Notes: generated by a model not told the origin, from the letters alone. DNA of 44,003 bases from Acidimicrobiales bacterium (GCA_036270875.1 DATBBR010000096.1:1-44003); one strand, 5' to 3'. Shown: positions 23,710-32,771, numbered from the stretch's first letter. Made by a program: numbers and translations.

Positions 23710-24634
23710 CGGCAGGGCGATCGGCGCCGCGGGAGGCTGGCTCGCGGACAGGCTCCTGGGTGAGCCGGGCGTTCGGCCCCACCCCGTGGCGGCGTTTGGT
23801 TCGGCCATGGCCACCTTCGAACGCTGGGCGTGGCGAGACAGCCGCCTCGCCGGCACGCTCCACGCCGGCGGAGGGACGGGACTGGGCGTGCTCGCCGGCG
23901 CCGCGGTGCGAGCCGGCCTCGGCGCGGGGCTGCCGTCGACGCTGGCCGCCACCTACGTTGCCGTCGCCGGGCGCCGCCTCGGAGAGGCCGCGACCGACGT
24001 CGCTGCCGCGCTGGGCGCCGGCGATGTCGACGCCGCTCGCGAGCTGCTGCGCTCGCTCGTGGGCCGCGACCCGACGGCACTCGACGAGAAGGAGATCGTC
24101 CGGGCCGTCGTCGAGTCAGTGGCCGAGAACACCGTCGACGCCGTCGTCGCCCCGATGCTCTGGGCGGTGGCTGCGGGCGCTCCGGGCGTCCTCGGCTACC
24201 GGGCCGTGAACACCGTCGACGCCATGGTCGGGCAGCGCAGTCCCCGCTACTGCCGCTACGGCTGGGCCGGCGCGCGCCTGGACGACCTCGCCGCGTGGGT
24301 GCCAGCACGCGTCACCGCCGCCGCGGTCGTCGCCGTGCGTCCGAGCGCCGCTGGCGCCGTGTGGCGTGCGGTGCACCACGACGCTCCCGGGCATCCGTCG
24401 CCCAACGCCGGGGTGGCCGAAGCGGCCTTCGCCGCCGCCCTCGGGCTCAGGCTCGGCGGGGAGAACCGCTACGGCGATCGCGTCGAGGTCCGCCCGCCCC
24501 TGGGGACTGGACGCCCGCCCGAGGTGGACGACGTGGCCGCCGCGGTGCGGCTCTCCTCGGACGTCGGCGCCGCCTTGGCGGTGCTGCTCTTTGGCACCGC
24601 CACGGTCGCCCGGTGGCGCCGGTGGCGCCTGTGA
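23702..24634 (+). CDS. cbiB: Adenosylcobinamide-phosphate synthase CbiB
   Basis: 310 residues from ATG 23702, 21 bp after cobS. CbiB is the membrane enzyme that amidates adenosylcobyric acid with (R)-1-aminopropan-2-ol phosphate. Diagnostic stretches: LLGEPGVRPHPV, SLVGRDPTALDEKEIVRA, VVESVAENTVDAVVAP, GYRAVNTVDAMVG, and GHPSPNAGVAEAAFAAALG. Several hydrophobic helices are present. No Shine-Dalgarno of normal strength is seen, and the start lies in the third unit of the tandem 14-mer, so initiation may depend on reinitiation after cobS. The stop overlaps the next gene (GTGA). Confidence 0.95.
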   Translation: MLNGRAIGAAGGWLADRLLGEPGVRPHPVAAFGSAMATFERWAWRDSRLAGTLHAGGGTGLGVLAGAAVRAGLGAGLPSTLAATYVAVAGRRLGEAATDVAAALGAGDVDAARELLRSLVGRDPTALDEKEIVRAVVESVAENTVDAVVAPMLWAVAAGAPGVLGYRAVNTVDAMVGQRSPRYCRYGWAGARLDDLAAWVPARVTAAAVVAVRPSAAGAVWRAVHHDAPGHPSPNAGVAEAAFAAALGLRLGGENRYGDRVEVRPPLGTGRPPEVDDVAAAVRLSSDVGAALAVLLFGTATVARWRRWRL

Positions 24635-25569
24635 GAGCGACCGAGCTGGCGAGCGTGGTGCCTCCCGCCGAGGAGCACGGCGGCGACGGGGGGCGAGTGG
24701 CCGCGGCCCTGGGGCTCGACCCTGCGACGATCCTGGACCTCTCCGCAAGCATGAACCCCGTCGCCCCTGACCCGGTGCCGGTGCTCGCCCGCCACCTGCA
24801 CGCCACGCGTCACTACCCCGATCCTCGGCCGGCCACGGCGGCGCTGGCCGACGTCCTGGGGGTCGACCGGCGACGGGTGCTGCTGACCAACGGAGGGTCC
24901 GAGGCCATCGCCCTGGTGGCGGCCGAGGTGCGCCGGGGATGGGTGGAAGAGCCCGACTTCAGCCTCTACCGGCGTCACCTGGAGATCCTCGACGGGGGCG
25001 GGCCGAGATTTCGGTCCAACCCAAACAACCCGACGGGTGTCCTGGCCGCGCCGGATGACGGCGCCGCCGTGTGGGACGAGGCGTTCTACCCGCTGGCCAC
25101 GGGCCGCTGGACCCGCGGTGACGCCGATCGGGGCGCGATCGTCGTCGGATCGCTCACCAAGGTGCTGGCCTGCCCGGGGCTGCGGCTGGGCTATCTCCTG
25201 GCCCCGGACGGCGACCTGGTCGAGCGGCTGGCGCGCCGACAGCCGGCGTGGTCGGTCAACGGGCTGGCGGCCGAGGCGCTCCCGGCCCTCCTGGCGCCGG
25301 TCGACCTCCCTGCCTGGGCATCGTCGATCACCGACCTGCGACGCGAGCTCGTGGCTGTGCTCCAGCCACACGGCCTGCGGCCCGCCCCCTCGGCGGCCAA
25401 CTACGTGCTTGTCGGCGGCGCCGCCGGGCTGCGGCAGCGACTGGCGCAGCAGGGCGTGGTCGTGCGCGACTGCGCCAGCTTCGGGTTGCCCGACCACGTC
25501 CGCATCGCCGTGCCCGACGCCGGCGGCCTCGACCGACTGCGCACTGCCCTCGAGAGGACGACCCCGTGA
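24631..25569 (+). CDS. cobD: PLP-dependent threonine-phosphate decarboxylase-like enzyme (CobD/CobC), compact
   Basis: 312 residues from GTG 24631 (GTGA overlap with cbiB). The family supplies 1-aminopropan-2-ol phosphate for CbiB by decarboxylating threonine phosphate. Aminotransferase-fold landmarks: EHGGDGGRVAAALGL, ILDLSASMNPVAPDP, RHYPDP, TNGGSEAIALVA, NPNNPTG, DEAFYPL, and the PLP lysine K177 in GSLTKVLACPGLRLGYL. The span between PDFSLYRRHLEI and NPNNPTG is only about 15 residues, roughly 35 shorter than in typical CobD, which explains the short total length. Whether it is a decarboxylase or an aminotransferase cannot be decided from sequence. Confidence 0.85.
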   Translation: MRATELASVVPPAEEHGGDGGRVAAALGLDPATILDLSASMNPVAPDPVPVLARHLHATRHYPDPRPATAALADVLGVDRRRVLLTNGGSEAIALVAAEVRRGWVEEPDFSLYRRHLEILDGGGPRFRSNPNNPTGVLAAPDDGAAVWDEAFYPLATGRWTRGDADRGAIVVGSLTKVLACPGLRLGYLLAPDGDLVERLARRQPAWSVNGLAAEALPALLAPVDLPAWASSITDLRRELVAVLQPHGLRPAPSAANYVLVGGAAGLRQRLAQQGVVVRDCASFGLPDHVRIAVPDAGGLDRLRTALERTTP

Positions 25570-27059
25570 GCGGCGCCCTGATGGTCTGCGGCACGACTAG
25601 CGACGCGGGCAAGAGCCACGTGGTGAGCGGGCTGTGCCGGCTGCTGGCCCGCCGGGGGTTGAAGGTCGCACCCTTCAAGGCCCAGAACATGGCCCTCAAC
25701 TCGTTCGTCACCGCCGGTGGGCACGAGATCGGTCGCGCCCAGGGGGTACAGGCGCTGGCCGCCGGGGTCGAGCCGGACGTCGCCATGAACCCGATCCTGC
25801 TGAAGCCCACCGGTGAGCGCACCAGCCAGGTGGTCGTCATGGGTCGGCCCGTGGCGCACATGGACGCCGCCGCCTACCACGACCACAAGCCGCAGCTGCT
25901 CGGCGTGGTGCTCGACGCCCTCGACAGCCTGCGGAGCCGATACGACATCGTCATCTGCGAGGGCGCGGGCAACCCGGCCGAGATCAACCTGCTCGACCGC
26001 GACATCGTGAACCTGCGGGTCGCCGCCGAAGCCGGGATGCGGGCGATCGTCGTGGGCGACATCGACCGCGGCGGTGTCTTCGCGGCGCTGTACGGGACGG
26101 TCGCCCTGCTGCCCGCGGCTCACCGTGACCTCGTCGGCGGCTTCGTCATCAACAAGCTTCGCGGCGATCCAGCCCTCCTCGGCGATGGGCCCGCCGAGCT
26201 CGAGCGGCGCTGCGGCGTCCCCGTCATCGGCGTCCTTCCGTACGTGCACGACATCGCCCTCGACGCCGAGGACTCACTCGCCCTGTCCGGCCCTCGTCCG
26301 GCGGCGGCCGGCTCCGCCGTTGCCGACGGGCTCGACGTGGCCGCCATCCGGCTGCCCCGGCTGGCCAACTTCACCGACCTCGACGCCCTCGCCATCGAGC
26401 CCGGTGTGGGTGTGCGACTGATCGACTCGTCCGCGGTCATCGGCCAGCCCGACCTCGTGGTGCTCCCCGGTTCGAAGTCGACCGTGGCCGACCTCGAGTG
26501 GCTGCGTGGGCGGGGCCTCGACCGGGCCCTGGCCGCGGCCGTCGCCGGCGGCGCCATCCTCCTCGGGGTGTGCGGCGGCTACCAGATGCTGGGCCGGGAG
26601 ATCGTGGACCATGTCGAATCGGGGCGAGGTCGCGTAGAGGGCTTGGGTTGGCTGGACACCTCGACCACCTTCGGCGAGGACAAGGTCACGCGCCAGCGCC
26701 GGGGGCGGGCGTGGGGCCAGCGAATCTCCGGCTATGAGATCCACCACGGCCGGAGCCGGGTCGGCAACGGGGCTCGTCCGTGGATCGAGCTCGACGACGT
26801 GTACGGGTCGGAGGACGAAGGGGCGGCCAACGCCGACGGGAGCGTCCTCGGCACCAACCTGCACGGGCTGATGGAAGACGACGGCTTTCGGGCTGCGTTC
26901 CTTGCCGCCGTGGCGACCCGGCGGGGACGACGGTTCGTGGCCGCAGGGGTCTCGTTCGCCGGCGCCCGCCAGGTCCAGCTGGAGCGCCTGGCCGACCTGG
27001 TGGAGAGCAACGTCGACATGGGCGCCGTCGAGGCGCTTATCGCGGGAGGACGGCCGTGA
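25566..27059 (+). CDS. cobQ: Cobyric acid synthase CobQ/CbiP
   Basis: 497 residues from GTG 25566 (GTGA overlap). CobQ amidates four side chains of adenosylcobyrinate diamide with glutamine and ATP. The synthetase domain opens with MVCGTTSDAGKSHVVSG and contains VAPFKAQNMALNSFVT, GRAQGVQA, MNPILLKPTGE, VICEGAGNPAEINL and DIDRGGVFA. The glutaminase domain has VVLPGSKSTVADLEWLR, nucleophile Cys in LLGVCGGYQML, SGYEIHHGRS, and the catalytic His in GTNLHGLMEDD. All key residues are present and length is normal. It couples into cobN by GTGA. Confidence 0.97.
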   Translation: MSGALMVCGTTSDAGKSHVVSGLCRLLARRGLKVAPFKAQNMALNSFVTAGGHEIGRAQGVQALAAGVEPDVAMNPILLKPTGERTSQVVVMGRPVAHMDAAAYHDHKPQLLGVVLDALDSLRSRYDIVICEGAGNPAEINLLDRDIVNLRVAAEAGMRAIVVGDIDRGGVFAALYGTVALLPAAHRDLVGGFVINKLRGDPALLGDGPAELERRCGVPVIGVLPYVHDIALDAEDSLALSGPRPAAAGSAVADGLDVAAIRLPRLANFTDLDALAIEPGVGVRLIDSSAVIGQPDLVVLPGSKSTVADLEWLRGRGLDRALAAAVAGGAILLGVCGGYQMLGREIVDHVESGRGRVEGLGWLDTSTTFGEDKVTRQRRGRAWGQRISGYEIHHGRSRVGNGARPWIELDDVYGSEDEGAANADGSVLGTNLHGLMEDDGFRAAFLAAVATRRGRRFVAAGVSFAGARQVQLERLADLVESNVDMGAVEALIAGGRP

Positions 27060-30000
27060 TCCTCGTCCTCACCAACGCCGACACCGAGATCCTGGCCCTG
27101 CGCGCCGTGGCCGAGGGCCTGCCCCCCGGTTTCCCGGCCGTCCGGGCCGCCAACCCGGCCAGCCTCACGGAGGCGCCGTCGCTCGACGGCGTGCAGGTGG
27201 TGGTGGTCCGGCTGCTGGGCGGGCGCCGGGCGTGGGAGGCGCCGTTCGACGAGCTGGCCCGACGCTGCCGGGCCGCCCGCGTCCCGCTGCTCGCCTTCGG
27301 CGGCGAGGCGACGCCGGACGCCGAGCTGGCCGCGTCGACCAGCGTGCCCAGCGGCCTGGCCGCCCAGGCCTTCGACTACCTGGTCCAGGGTGGTCTGGCC
27401 AACGTCGAGCAGCTCCTCCGGTTCGTGACCGACACGATCCTCGGGCATGCGTTCGGCTTCGGCCCCCCGGTCGAGGTTCCGTCGTGCGGTGTGCTCGGCC
27501 GGCCGGAGCTCGACGCCGCCCGCCCTACTGTCGGCGTCGTCTTCTACCGGGCTCACCTGTTGTCAGGCAACACCCAGTTCGTCACCGACCTGTGCGCCGA
27601 CATCGAGGCAAAAGGTGCCAACGCCCTTCCCGTCTACTGCTACTCCCTGCGGCCCGACGGCGCCGGCAGCGCCGTTCCCGCGCTCGAGCTGCTGGCCCGT
27701 CGGGGCGTGGACGCGGTCATCACCACCGTGCTGGCGGCCGGCTCGGCGCGTGACGACGGTGACGGTTGGGATGCCTCCGTCCTGGCCGCCCTCGACGTTC
27801 CCGTGCTCCAGGCGGTCGCGGCGACATCGGCCAGCGAGACCTGGGCCGACAGCGCCGGCGGGTTGACACCGCTCGACGTCGCCATGGCCGTCGCCGTTCC
27901 CGAGCTCGACGGCAGGATCGTCGGCCCTGCCTTCTCCTTCAAGGAGACCGTCGACGACGGCGACGATCTGGGCTCTCCGGTGACCGCGTACCGCACGGTC
28001 GCCGACCGGGTCGAGCGGGTGGCCGGGTTGGCCGTCCGACTGGCGTCCCTGCGGCGCAGACCGCCTCCCGAGCGCCGGGTCGCCCTCGTGCTCTCCGCCT
28101 ATCCGACCAAGCGCAGCCGCCTCGGCAACGCCGTGGGACTCGACACGCCGGCGTCGGTGATCGAGCTGCTGCATGCCCTCGCCGGCGCTGGCTACCGGGT
28201 CGACCGCATACCGCCCGACGGCGATGCGCTCATGGCCGAGCTGGCCGACGCCCTGCCGTATGCGGGCGACGGGCCCGATCCGGTGGGGCGCGACAACGGT
28301 GCCGGGTCGTGGAGTGTGGCCGAGTACGAGCACCATTTCGAGCAGCTGCCGGCGCAGGCCAGGATCGGCCTCACCGAGGCGTGGGGGCCGCCGCCCGGGG
28401 AGTTCTTCATCGACCGGGAGGAGCTGGTCTTCGCCGGCCTCGACCTCGGAGGCGTGCTCGTCACCGTGCAACCGCCGCGGGGCTTCGGCGAGAACCCGGT
28501 CGCCGTGTACCACTCACCCGACCTCGCCCCGACCCACCACTACCTCGCCTTCTACCGGTGGCTCGATGCCGAATGGGGAGCTGACGCCATCGTGCACGTG
28601 GGCAAGCACGGGACGCTCGAGTGGCTGCCGGGCAAGAGCGTCGGCCTGTCGGCCCGCTGCTGGCCCGACGCCGTGCTCGGCGACGTGCCGGTGATCTACC
28701 CCTTCGTGATGAACGACCCGGGCGAGGGCACCCAGGCCAAGCGGCGGGCCCACGCCGTGATCGTCGACCACCTGGTGCCCCCGCTCACCCGAGCGGACAC
28801 CTACGACGACCTGGCCCGGCTGGAGGGGCTCCTGGACACCCACGCCCAGGTGGCCGCCCTCGACCCGGCCAAGCTTCCCGCCATCCGCCGGCAGGTGTGG
28901 GACCTGCTGGTGCGGGCCGAGATCCATCGCGACCTCGGGATGGCCGAGGCGCCAGGAGGCGACGACGGGTTCGAGGACCCCGCCTTCGACGATGCCATCC
29001 TGCACGTCGACGGCTACCTGTGCGAGCTCAAGGACGCCCAGATCCGGGGTGGTCTCCATACCCTCGGCCGGCCTCCTGAAGGACAGGCCGAGCTCGACCT
29101 GGTGCTGGCCCTCACCCGGCTCGACCAGGGCCCGGTGCCGTCCCTGCGGGGCACGGTGGCGGGCGAGCTCGGCCTCGACCTGGCGGCAGCGCGGCGGGCC
29201 GATGTCGACCGCGTCGAGGCCGAGTGCCGGCGCCGACTCGCCGAGCTCCAGTCACGGGAGTGGGACGCGGGTGGCGTCGCGGACGCCACCCTGACCTGGG
29301 TCGGCCAGCGGCTGGTGCCGGCGCTCGACCGGACGAGCGACGAGATCTCGTCGGTGCTCGCCGCCCTCGACGGCCGCTTCGTGCCCGCCGGCCCGAGCGG
29401 GGCGCCGTCCCGAGGGATGGCCCACGCCCTGCCGACGGGGCGCAACTTCTACTCGTTGGACCCGCGCGCCGTACCGTCCCCAATGGCATGGCAGGTGGGC
29501 TCGACGCTCGCCGAGCGGCTGCTCGAAGCCCACCTGGCCGAGGAGGGGCGGTACCCGGAGTCGGTCGGCCTCGTCGTGTGGGGCACGGCCGCCATGCGCA
29601 CCTCGGGCGACGACGTCGCCGAGGCGCTGGCCCTGATGGGCGTGCGGCCGGTGTGGGCCGAGGAGACGGGCCGGGTGGCGGGACTTGAGGTCATCCCGCT
29701 CGACGAGCTGGGCCGGCCGCGGGTCGACGTGACCCTGCGGGTCTCGGGGTTCTTTCGGGACGCCTTTCCGCACGTGCTCGGGTTGCTCGGCGAGGCCGTC
29801 GACCTGGTTGCGGCGCTGGACGAGCCCCCCGGCCAGAACTTCGTGGCTGCCCACGGCGGAGACGACCCTCGGGTGTTCGGGCCCAAGCCCGGCGCCTACG
29901 GCTCGGGCATCCTCAGCCTGCTCGAGTCCCGTGACTGGCGCAGCGACGAGGATCTGGCCGCTGTGTACCTGGCGTGGGGCGGCTACTCCTACGGCCGGGG

Positions 30001-30583
30001 TGGGTCGGGAGTGGCTGCGCCCGAGGCCATGCGGCGACGGTTCGCCGGCATCGAGGTGGCGGCCAAGAACCAGGACAACCGGGAGCACGACATCTTCGAC
30101 TCGGACGATTACCTGCAGGACCACGGCGGCATGGTGGCGACGATCCGGGCGCTCACCGGCAGACAACCCAAGGCCTGGTTCGGCGACACGGCCGACCCGG
30201 CACGGCCCCGCGTGCGTCCGCTGAGCGAAGAGGCGGCGCGCGTCGTCCGCACCAGGGTGGTGAACCCGAAGTGGATCGAGGCCATGCGCCGCCACGGCTA
30301 CAAAGGGGCGTTCGAGATGGCGGCCACAGTGGACTATCTCTTCGGCTACGACGCCACGGCCGGGGTGGTGGAGGACTGGATGTACGAGCGGGTCACCGAG
30401 TCCTACGTGGGCGACCCGGAGGTGCGCAAGTTCTTCGAGGAGTCGAACCCGTGGGCCCTGCGCTCGATCGCCGAGCGTCTGCTCGAAGCCGACGAGCGCG
30501 ACTTGTGGGACGCCTCGCACCCGGCGCTGGACACGCTGCGGGCGGCCCTGCTCGAGGCCGAGGGCTGGGAGGAGGCACGGTGA
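27056..30583 (+). CDS. cobN: Cobaltochelatase subunit CobN
   Basis: 1175 residues from GTG 27056, a normal size for this largest subunit (the Mg-chelatase H-type family), which binds the corrin and metal. Typical stretches include VVRLLGGRRAWEAPFDEL near the N-terminus, GVVFYRAHLLSGNTQFV, RVALVLSAYPTKRSRLGNAVG, ALPYAGDGPDPVG, DAIVHVGKHGTLEWLPGKS, YPFVMNDPGEGTQAKRRAHA, TGRNFYSLDPRAVPS, and GPKPGAYGSGI. Classical CobN inserts cobalt into hydrogenobyrinate diamide with CobS and CobT ATPase subunits. Here it is directly coupled (GTGA) to a ChlI-ChlD fusion that should replace them. Its presence beside CbiX is notable. Confidence 0.95.
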   Translation: MILVLTNADTEILALRAVAEGLPPGFPAVRAANPASLTEAPSLDGVQVVVVRLLGGRRAWEAPFDELARRCRAARVPLLAFGGEATPDAELAASTSVPSGLAAQAFDYLVQGGLANVEQLLRFVTDTILGHAFGFGPPVEVPSCGVLGRPELDAARPTVGVVFYRAHLLSGNTQFVTDLCADIEAKGANALPVYCYSLRPDGAGSAVPALELLARRGVDAVITTVLAAGSARDDGDGWDASVLAALDVPVLQAVAATSASETWADSAGGLTPLDVAMAVAVPELDGRIVGPAFSFKETVDDGDDLGSPVTAYRTVADRVERVAGLAVRLASLRRRPPPERRVALVLSAYPTKRSRLGNAVGLDTPASVIELLHALAGAGYRVDRIPPDGDALMAELADALPYAGDGPDPVGRDNGAGSWSVAEYEHHFEQLPAQARIGLTEAWGPPPGEFFIDREELVFAGLDLGGVLVTVQPPRGFGENPVAVYHSPDLAPTHHYLAFYRWLDAEWGADAIVHVGKHGTLEWLPGKSVGLSARCWPDAVLGDVPVIYPFVMNDPGEGTQAKRRAHAVIVDHLVPPLTRADTYDDLARLEGLLDTHAQVAALDPAKLPAIRRQVWDLLVRAEIHRDLGMAEAPGGDDGFEDPAFDDAILHVDGYLCELKDAQIRGGLHTLGRPPEGQAELDLVLALTRLDQGPVPSLRGTVAGELGLDLAAARRADVDRVEAECRRRLAELQSREWDAGGVADATLTWVGQRLVPALDRTSDEISSVLAALDGRFVPAGPSGAPSRGMAHALPTGRNFYSLDPRAVPSPMAWQVGSTLAERLLEAHLAEEGRYPESVGLVVWGTAAMRTSGDDVAEALALMGVRPVWAEETGRVAGLEVIPLDELGRPRVDVTLRVSGFFRDAFPHVLGLLGEAVDLVAALDEPPGQNFVAAHGGDDPRVFGPKPGAYGSGILSLLESRDWRSDEDLAAVYLAWGGYSYGRGGSGVAAPEAMRRRFAGIEVAAKNQDNREHDIFDSDDYLQDHGGMVATIRALTGRQPKAWFGDTADPARPRVRPLSEEAARVVRTRVVNPKWIEAMRRHGYKGAFEMAATVDYLFGYDATAGVVEDWMYERVTESYVGDPEVRKFFEESNPWALRSIAERLLEADERDLWDASHPALDTLRAALLEAEGWEEAR

Positions 30584-32385
30584 CGGCGAGGTTCCCCTTC
30601 ACCGCGGTGGTCGGCCAGGACGAGGCCAAGGTCGCCCTGCTGCTCAACGCCGTGGACCCCGCCATCGGTGGCGTGCTCATGCGGGGACACAAGGGCAGCG
30701 CCAAGACCACGCTCGCCCGCGCCCTCGCCGCCCTCCTGCCGGGGTCGGGACCGTTCGTCGAGCTGCCCATCGGCGCCACCGAGGACCGCCTCGTCGGCAC
30801 CATCGACCTGCGGGCCGCGCTGAGCAGCGGCGAGCGGCACTTCCACCCCGGTCTGCTCAGCGCGTGCGACGGCGGCGTGCTGTACGTGGACGAGGTGAAC
30901 CTGCTGCCCGACCACCTGGTCGACCTGCTGCTCGACGTCGCCGCCAGCGGTGTCAACCGGGTGGAGCGGGAAGGGATCTCCCACGAGCACCCGAGCCGCT
31001 TCGTGCTCATCGGCTCGATGAACCCCGAGGAGGGTGAGCTGCGCCCGCAGCTCCTCGACCGCTTCGGGTTGGCCGTCGACGTGCGCACGAGCGCCGATGC
31101 GGCCGAACGGGCCCTGGCCGTCGAGCGCCGCATCGCCTTCGACGCCGATCCAGCCGGGGTGGCGGCCGAGTGGGAGCGGAACGAGGACGCGCTCCGCCGC
31201 CAGCTCGCCACCCTCTCCCGCCCGGCGTCCTTCCGGCCCCTGGCACCCGAGCTGGCGCGGTCGGTCAGCGAGCTGTGCGCCACCGTGGGCGCAGAAGGCC
31301 TCCGCGCTGATCTCGTCATCTGCCGCGCCGCTGCCGCCCTGGCCCGATGGGAGGGACGATCGACGGCCGACGCCCAGGACGTCCGCCGGGTAGCTCCGCT
31401 GGCCCTCGCCCACCGCCGCCGGTCCCCGCTGGGCGATGGTGGCATCGACGGCGGCGATCTGGAGGAGGCCCTGGAGCGCCTGGAGGAAGGGGATCCGGGA
31501 GCGGACAAGGAGCGGGTCGCCCCGGTCGGAGATGCCGGGCCCGTCCCGGGGCTCGGCGGCGCCGAGCCGTTCCGATCGGCGGGGCAGGCCAGCGGCCGCC
31601 GTCGTCCCTCGGAGGGGCCAAGGGGTCGCCTGGTGGGAGACCGGCGCCCGGAGGGCCAGGACGGCGCGGTGCGTTCGGTGGCCCTCGGGGCCACGGCCGC
31701 GGCCGCCGCCAGCCGGCGCACGGGTGGCTCCGAGGGCGACGCCGGCCCGGGAGGCGGGCGCGGAGAGCTCGGCGAGCCGGCCGTCCTGGTGGAGCCCGAG
31801 GACCTGCGGGAGGCTGTCCGCGAGCAGCGGACGGCCAACCTCGTCGTGCTGGTGGTCGACGCCTCGGGCTCGATGGGGGTCGGCCGCCGGATGGAGGCGG
31901 CGAAGGGGGCGGTGCTCAGCCTCCTCCTCGATGCCTACCAGCGACGGGACCGGGTGGCGCTGGTGACGTTCCGGGGCGAGTCCGCCGAGGTCGTGCTGCA
32001 GCCCACGGGAAGCGTGGAGGTGGCGCGGGCCCGCCTGGCCTCGTTGCCGACGGGCGGTCGCACGCCGCTGGCGGCGGGCATCGGGGTCGGCCTGCAGGTG
32101 GCCGAACGGGCTCGCTCGGGGGCCTACCGGCCGCTCGTGGTCGTCGTCTCGGACGGTCGGGCCACCGCCGGGCCAGCCGGCTCGGACCCGGTAGCCGCAG
32201 CGCAGGATGCGGCGGCGGGTGTTCGGCGGCGGGGTGTCGCCTCGGTGGTCGTCGACGCCGAGGAGGGACCGGTGCGCCTGGGACTGGCCCGGTCGCTGGC
32301 TGAGACGATGGCGGCGCGCTACGTCACGGTGGACGAGCTGTCGGCGGGGGCCGTGAGCGCTGCAGTGCGGTCACGGCTCACGTGA
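30580..32385 (+). CDS. Fused ChlI-ChlD-like AAA+/VWA chelatase subunit
   Basis: 601 residues from GTG 30580 (GTGA overlap with cobN). The ChlI-like AAA+ module has Walker A GHKGSAKTT (36-44), ATEDRLVGTIDL, HPGLLSACDGGVLYVDEVNLL (Walker B) and FVLIGSMNPEEGELRPQLLDRFGL. A low-complexity, Pro/Gly/charged linker of about 100 residues (near 300-400) follows, as in ChlD. The C-terminal VWA domain has the MIDAS motif DASGSMG starting at residue 427, with the Thr/Asp of the other MIDAS loops in TGGRTPL and VVVVSDGRA. It should provide the ATP-driven motor for CobN and replace separate CobS/CobT. Magnesium chelation is unlikely because no chlorophyll genes are present. Confidence 0.93.
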   Translation: MTARFPFTAVVGQDEAKVALLLNAVDPAIGGVLMRGHKGSAKTTLARALAALLPGSGPFVELPIGATEDRLVGTIDLRAALSSGERHFHPGLLSACDGGVLYVDEVNLLPDHLVDLLLDVAASGVNRVEREGISHEHPSRFVLIGSMNPEEGELRPQLLDRFGLAVDVRTSADAAERALAVERRIAFDADPAGVAAEWERNEDALRRQLATLSRPASFRPLAPELARSVSELCATVGAEGLRADLVICRAAAALARWEGRSTADAQDVRRVAPLALAHRRRSPLGDGGIDGGDLEEALERLEEGDPGADKERVAPVGDAGPVPGLGGAEPFRSAGQASGRRRPSEGPRGRLVGDRRPEGQDGAVRSVALGATAAAAASRRTGGSEGDAGPGGGRGELGEPAVLVEPEDLREAVREQRTANLVVLVVDASGSMGVGRRMEAAKGAVLSLLLDAYQRRDRVALVTFRGESAEVVLQPTGSVEVARARLASLPTGGRTPLAAGIGVGLQVAERARSGAYRPLVVVVSDGRATAGPAGSDPVAAAQDAAAGVRRRGVASVVVDAEEGPVRLGLARSLAETMAARYVTVDELSAGAVSAAVRSRLT

Positions 32386-32390
32386 CGGGG

Positions 32391-32771
32391 TCAGCTGATC
32401 GGCCGCATCTGCGTCGGGTCCCAGTAGGCGTGCAGTGACGCGATCTTGCCGTCGTCGTTCACCTCGAAGATGTCCACGATGTCGACGATGCTTCCGCCCT
32501 CACCCGATCGGGCGTACATGCTGAACACGACGGCCGCCTGGTCGCCGCACACGTGCACCCGATCGAGCTTGGGCTCCATGGAATCGGCCATGCCGGCGAC
32601 GTTGTCCCAGAACTGACCGATGGCCGCCTTGCCGACGTTGGGAGGCGAGGGGACCGGGTCGATCTGCTTGGCGTCGTCGGCGAAGCAGGCGAGGAAGGCG
32701 GCTCGGTCCTTCTTGGGGAACGATGCGAGGTAGTCGTCGACGACGGCACGGACCTGCTCGGGACTCGGCAC
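32391..32771 (-). CDS. SnoaL/NTF2-like protein
   Basis: 126 residues from GTG 32771, chosen because GAGGAGG lies 4 nt upstream; the frame remains open to 32834. The sequence has the cone-shaped NTF2-like fold pattern: an N-terminal helix (PEQVRAVVDDYLASFPKKDRA), FLACFADDAKQIDPV with an Asp typical of ketosteroid-isomerase-like pockets, FWDNVAGM, strand VVFSMYARSGEG, and DIFEVNDDGKIASLHAYWDP at the C-terminus. Such proteins are isomerases, hydrolases or ligand binders; no function is assignable. It is convergent with the chelatase gene, 5 bp apart, and divergent from the phosphotransferase gene. Confidence 0.85.
   Translation of the reverse strand: MPSPEQVRAVVDDYLASFPKKDRAAFLACFADDAKQIDPVPSPPNVGKAAIGQFWDNVAGMADSMEPKLDRVHVCGDQAAVVFSMYARSGEGGSIVDIVDIFEVNDDGKIASLHAYWDPTQMRPIS

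Noticed and set aside
29252-30520. 422-codon minus-strand frame over cobN
   Set aside because: His/Arg/Gly-rich shadow translation of cobN; no motif and no ribosome site.
30580-32385. Magnesium chelatase for chlorophyll synthesis
   Set aside because: The gene is coupled to cobN and lies in a cobalamin island; no bacteriochlorophyll gene is present.
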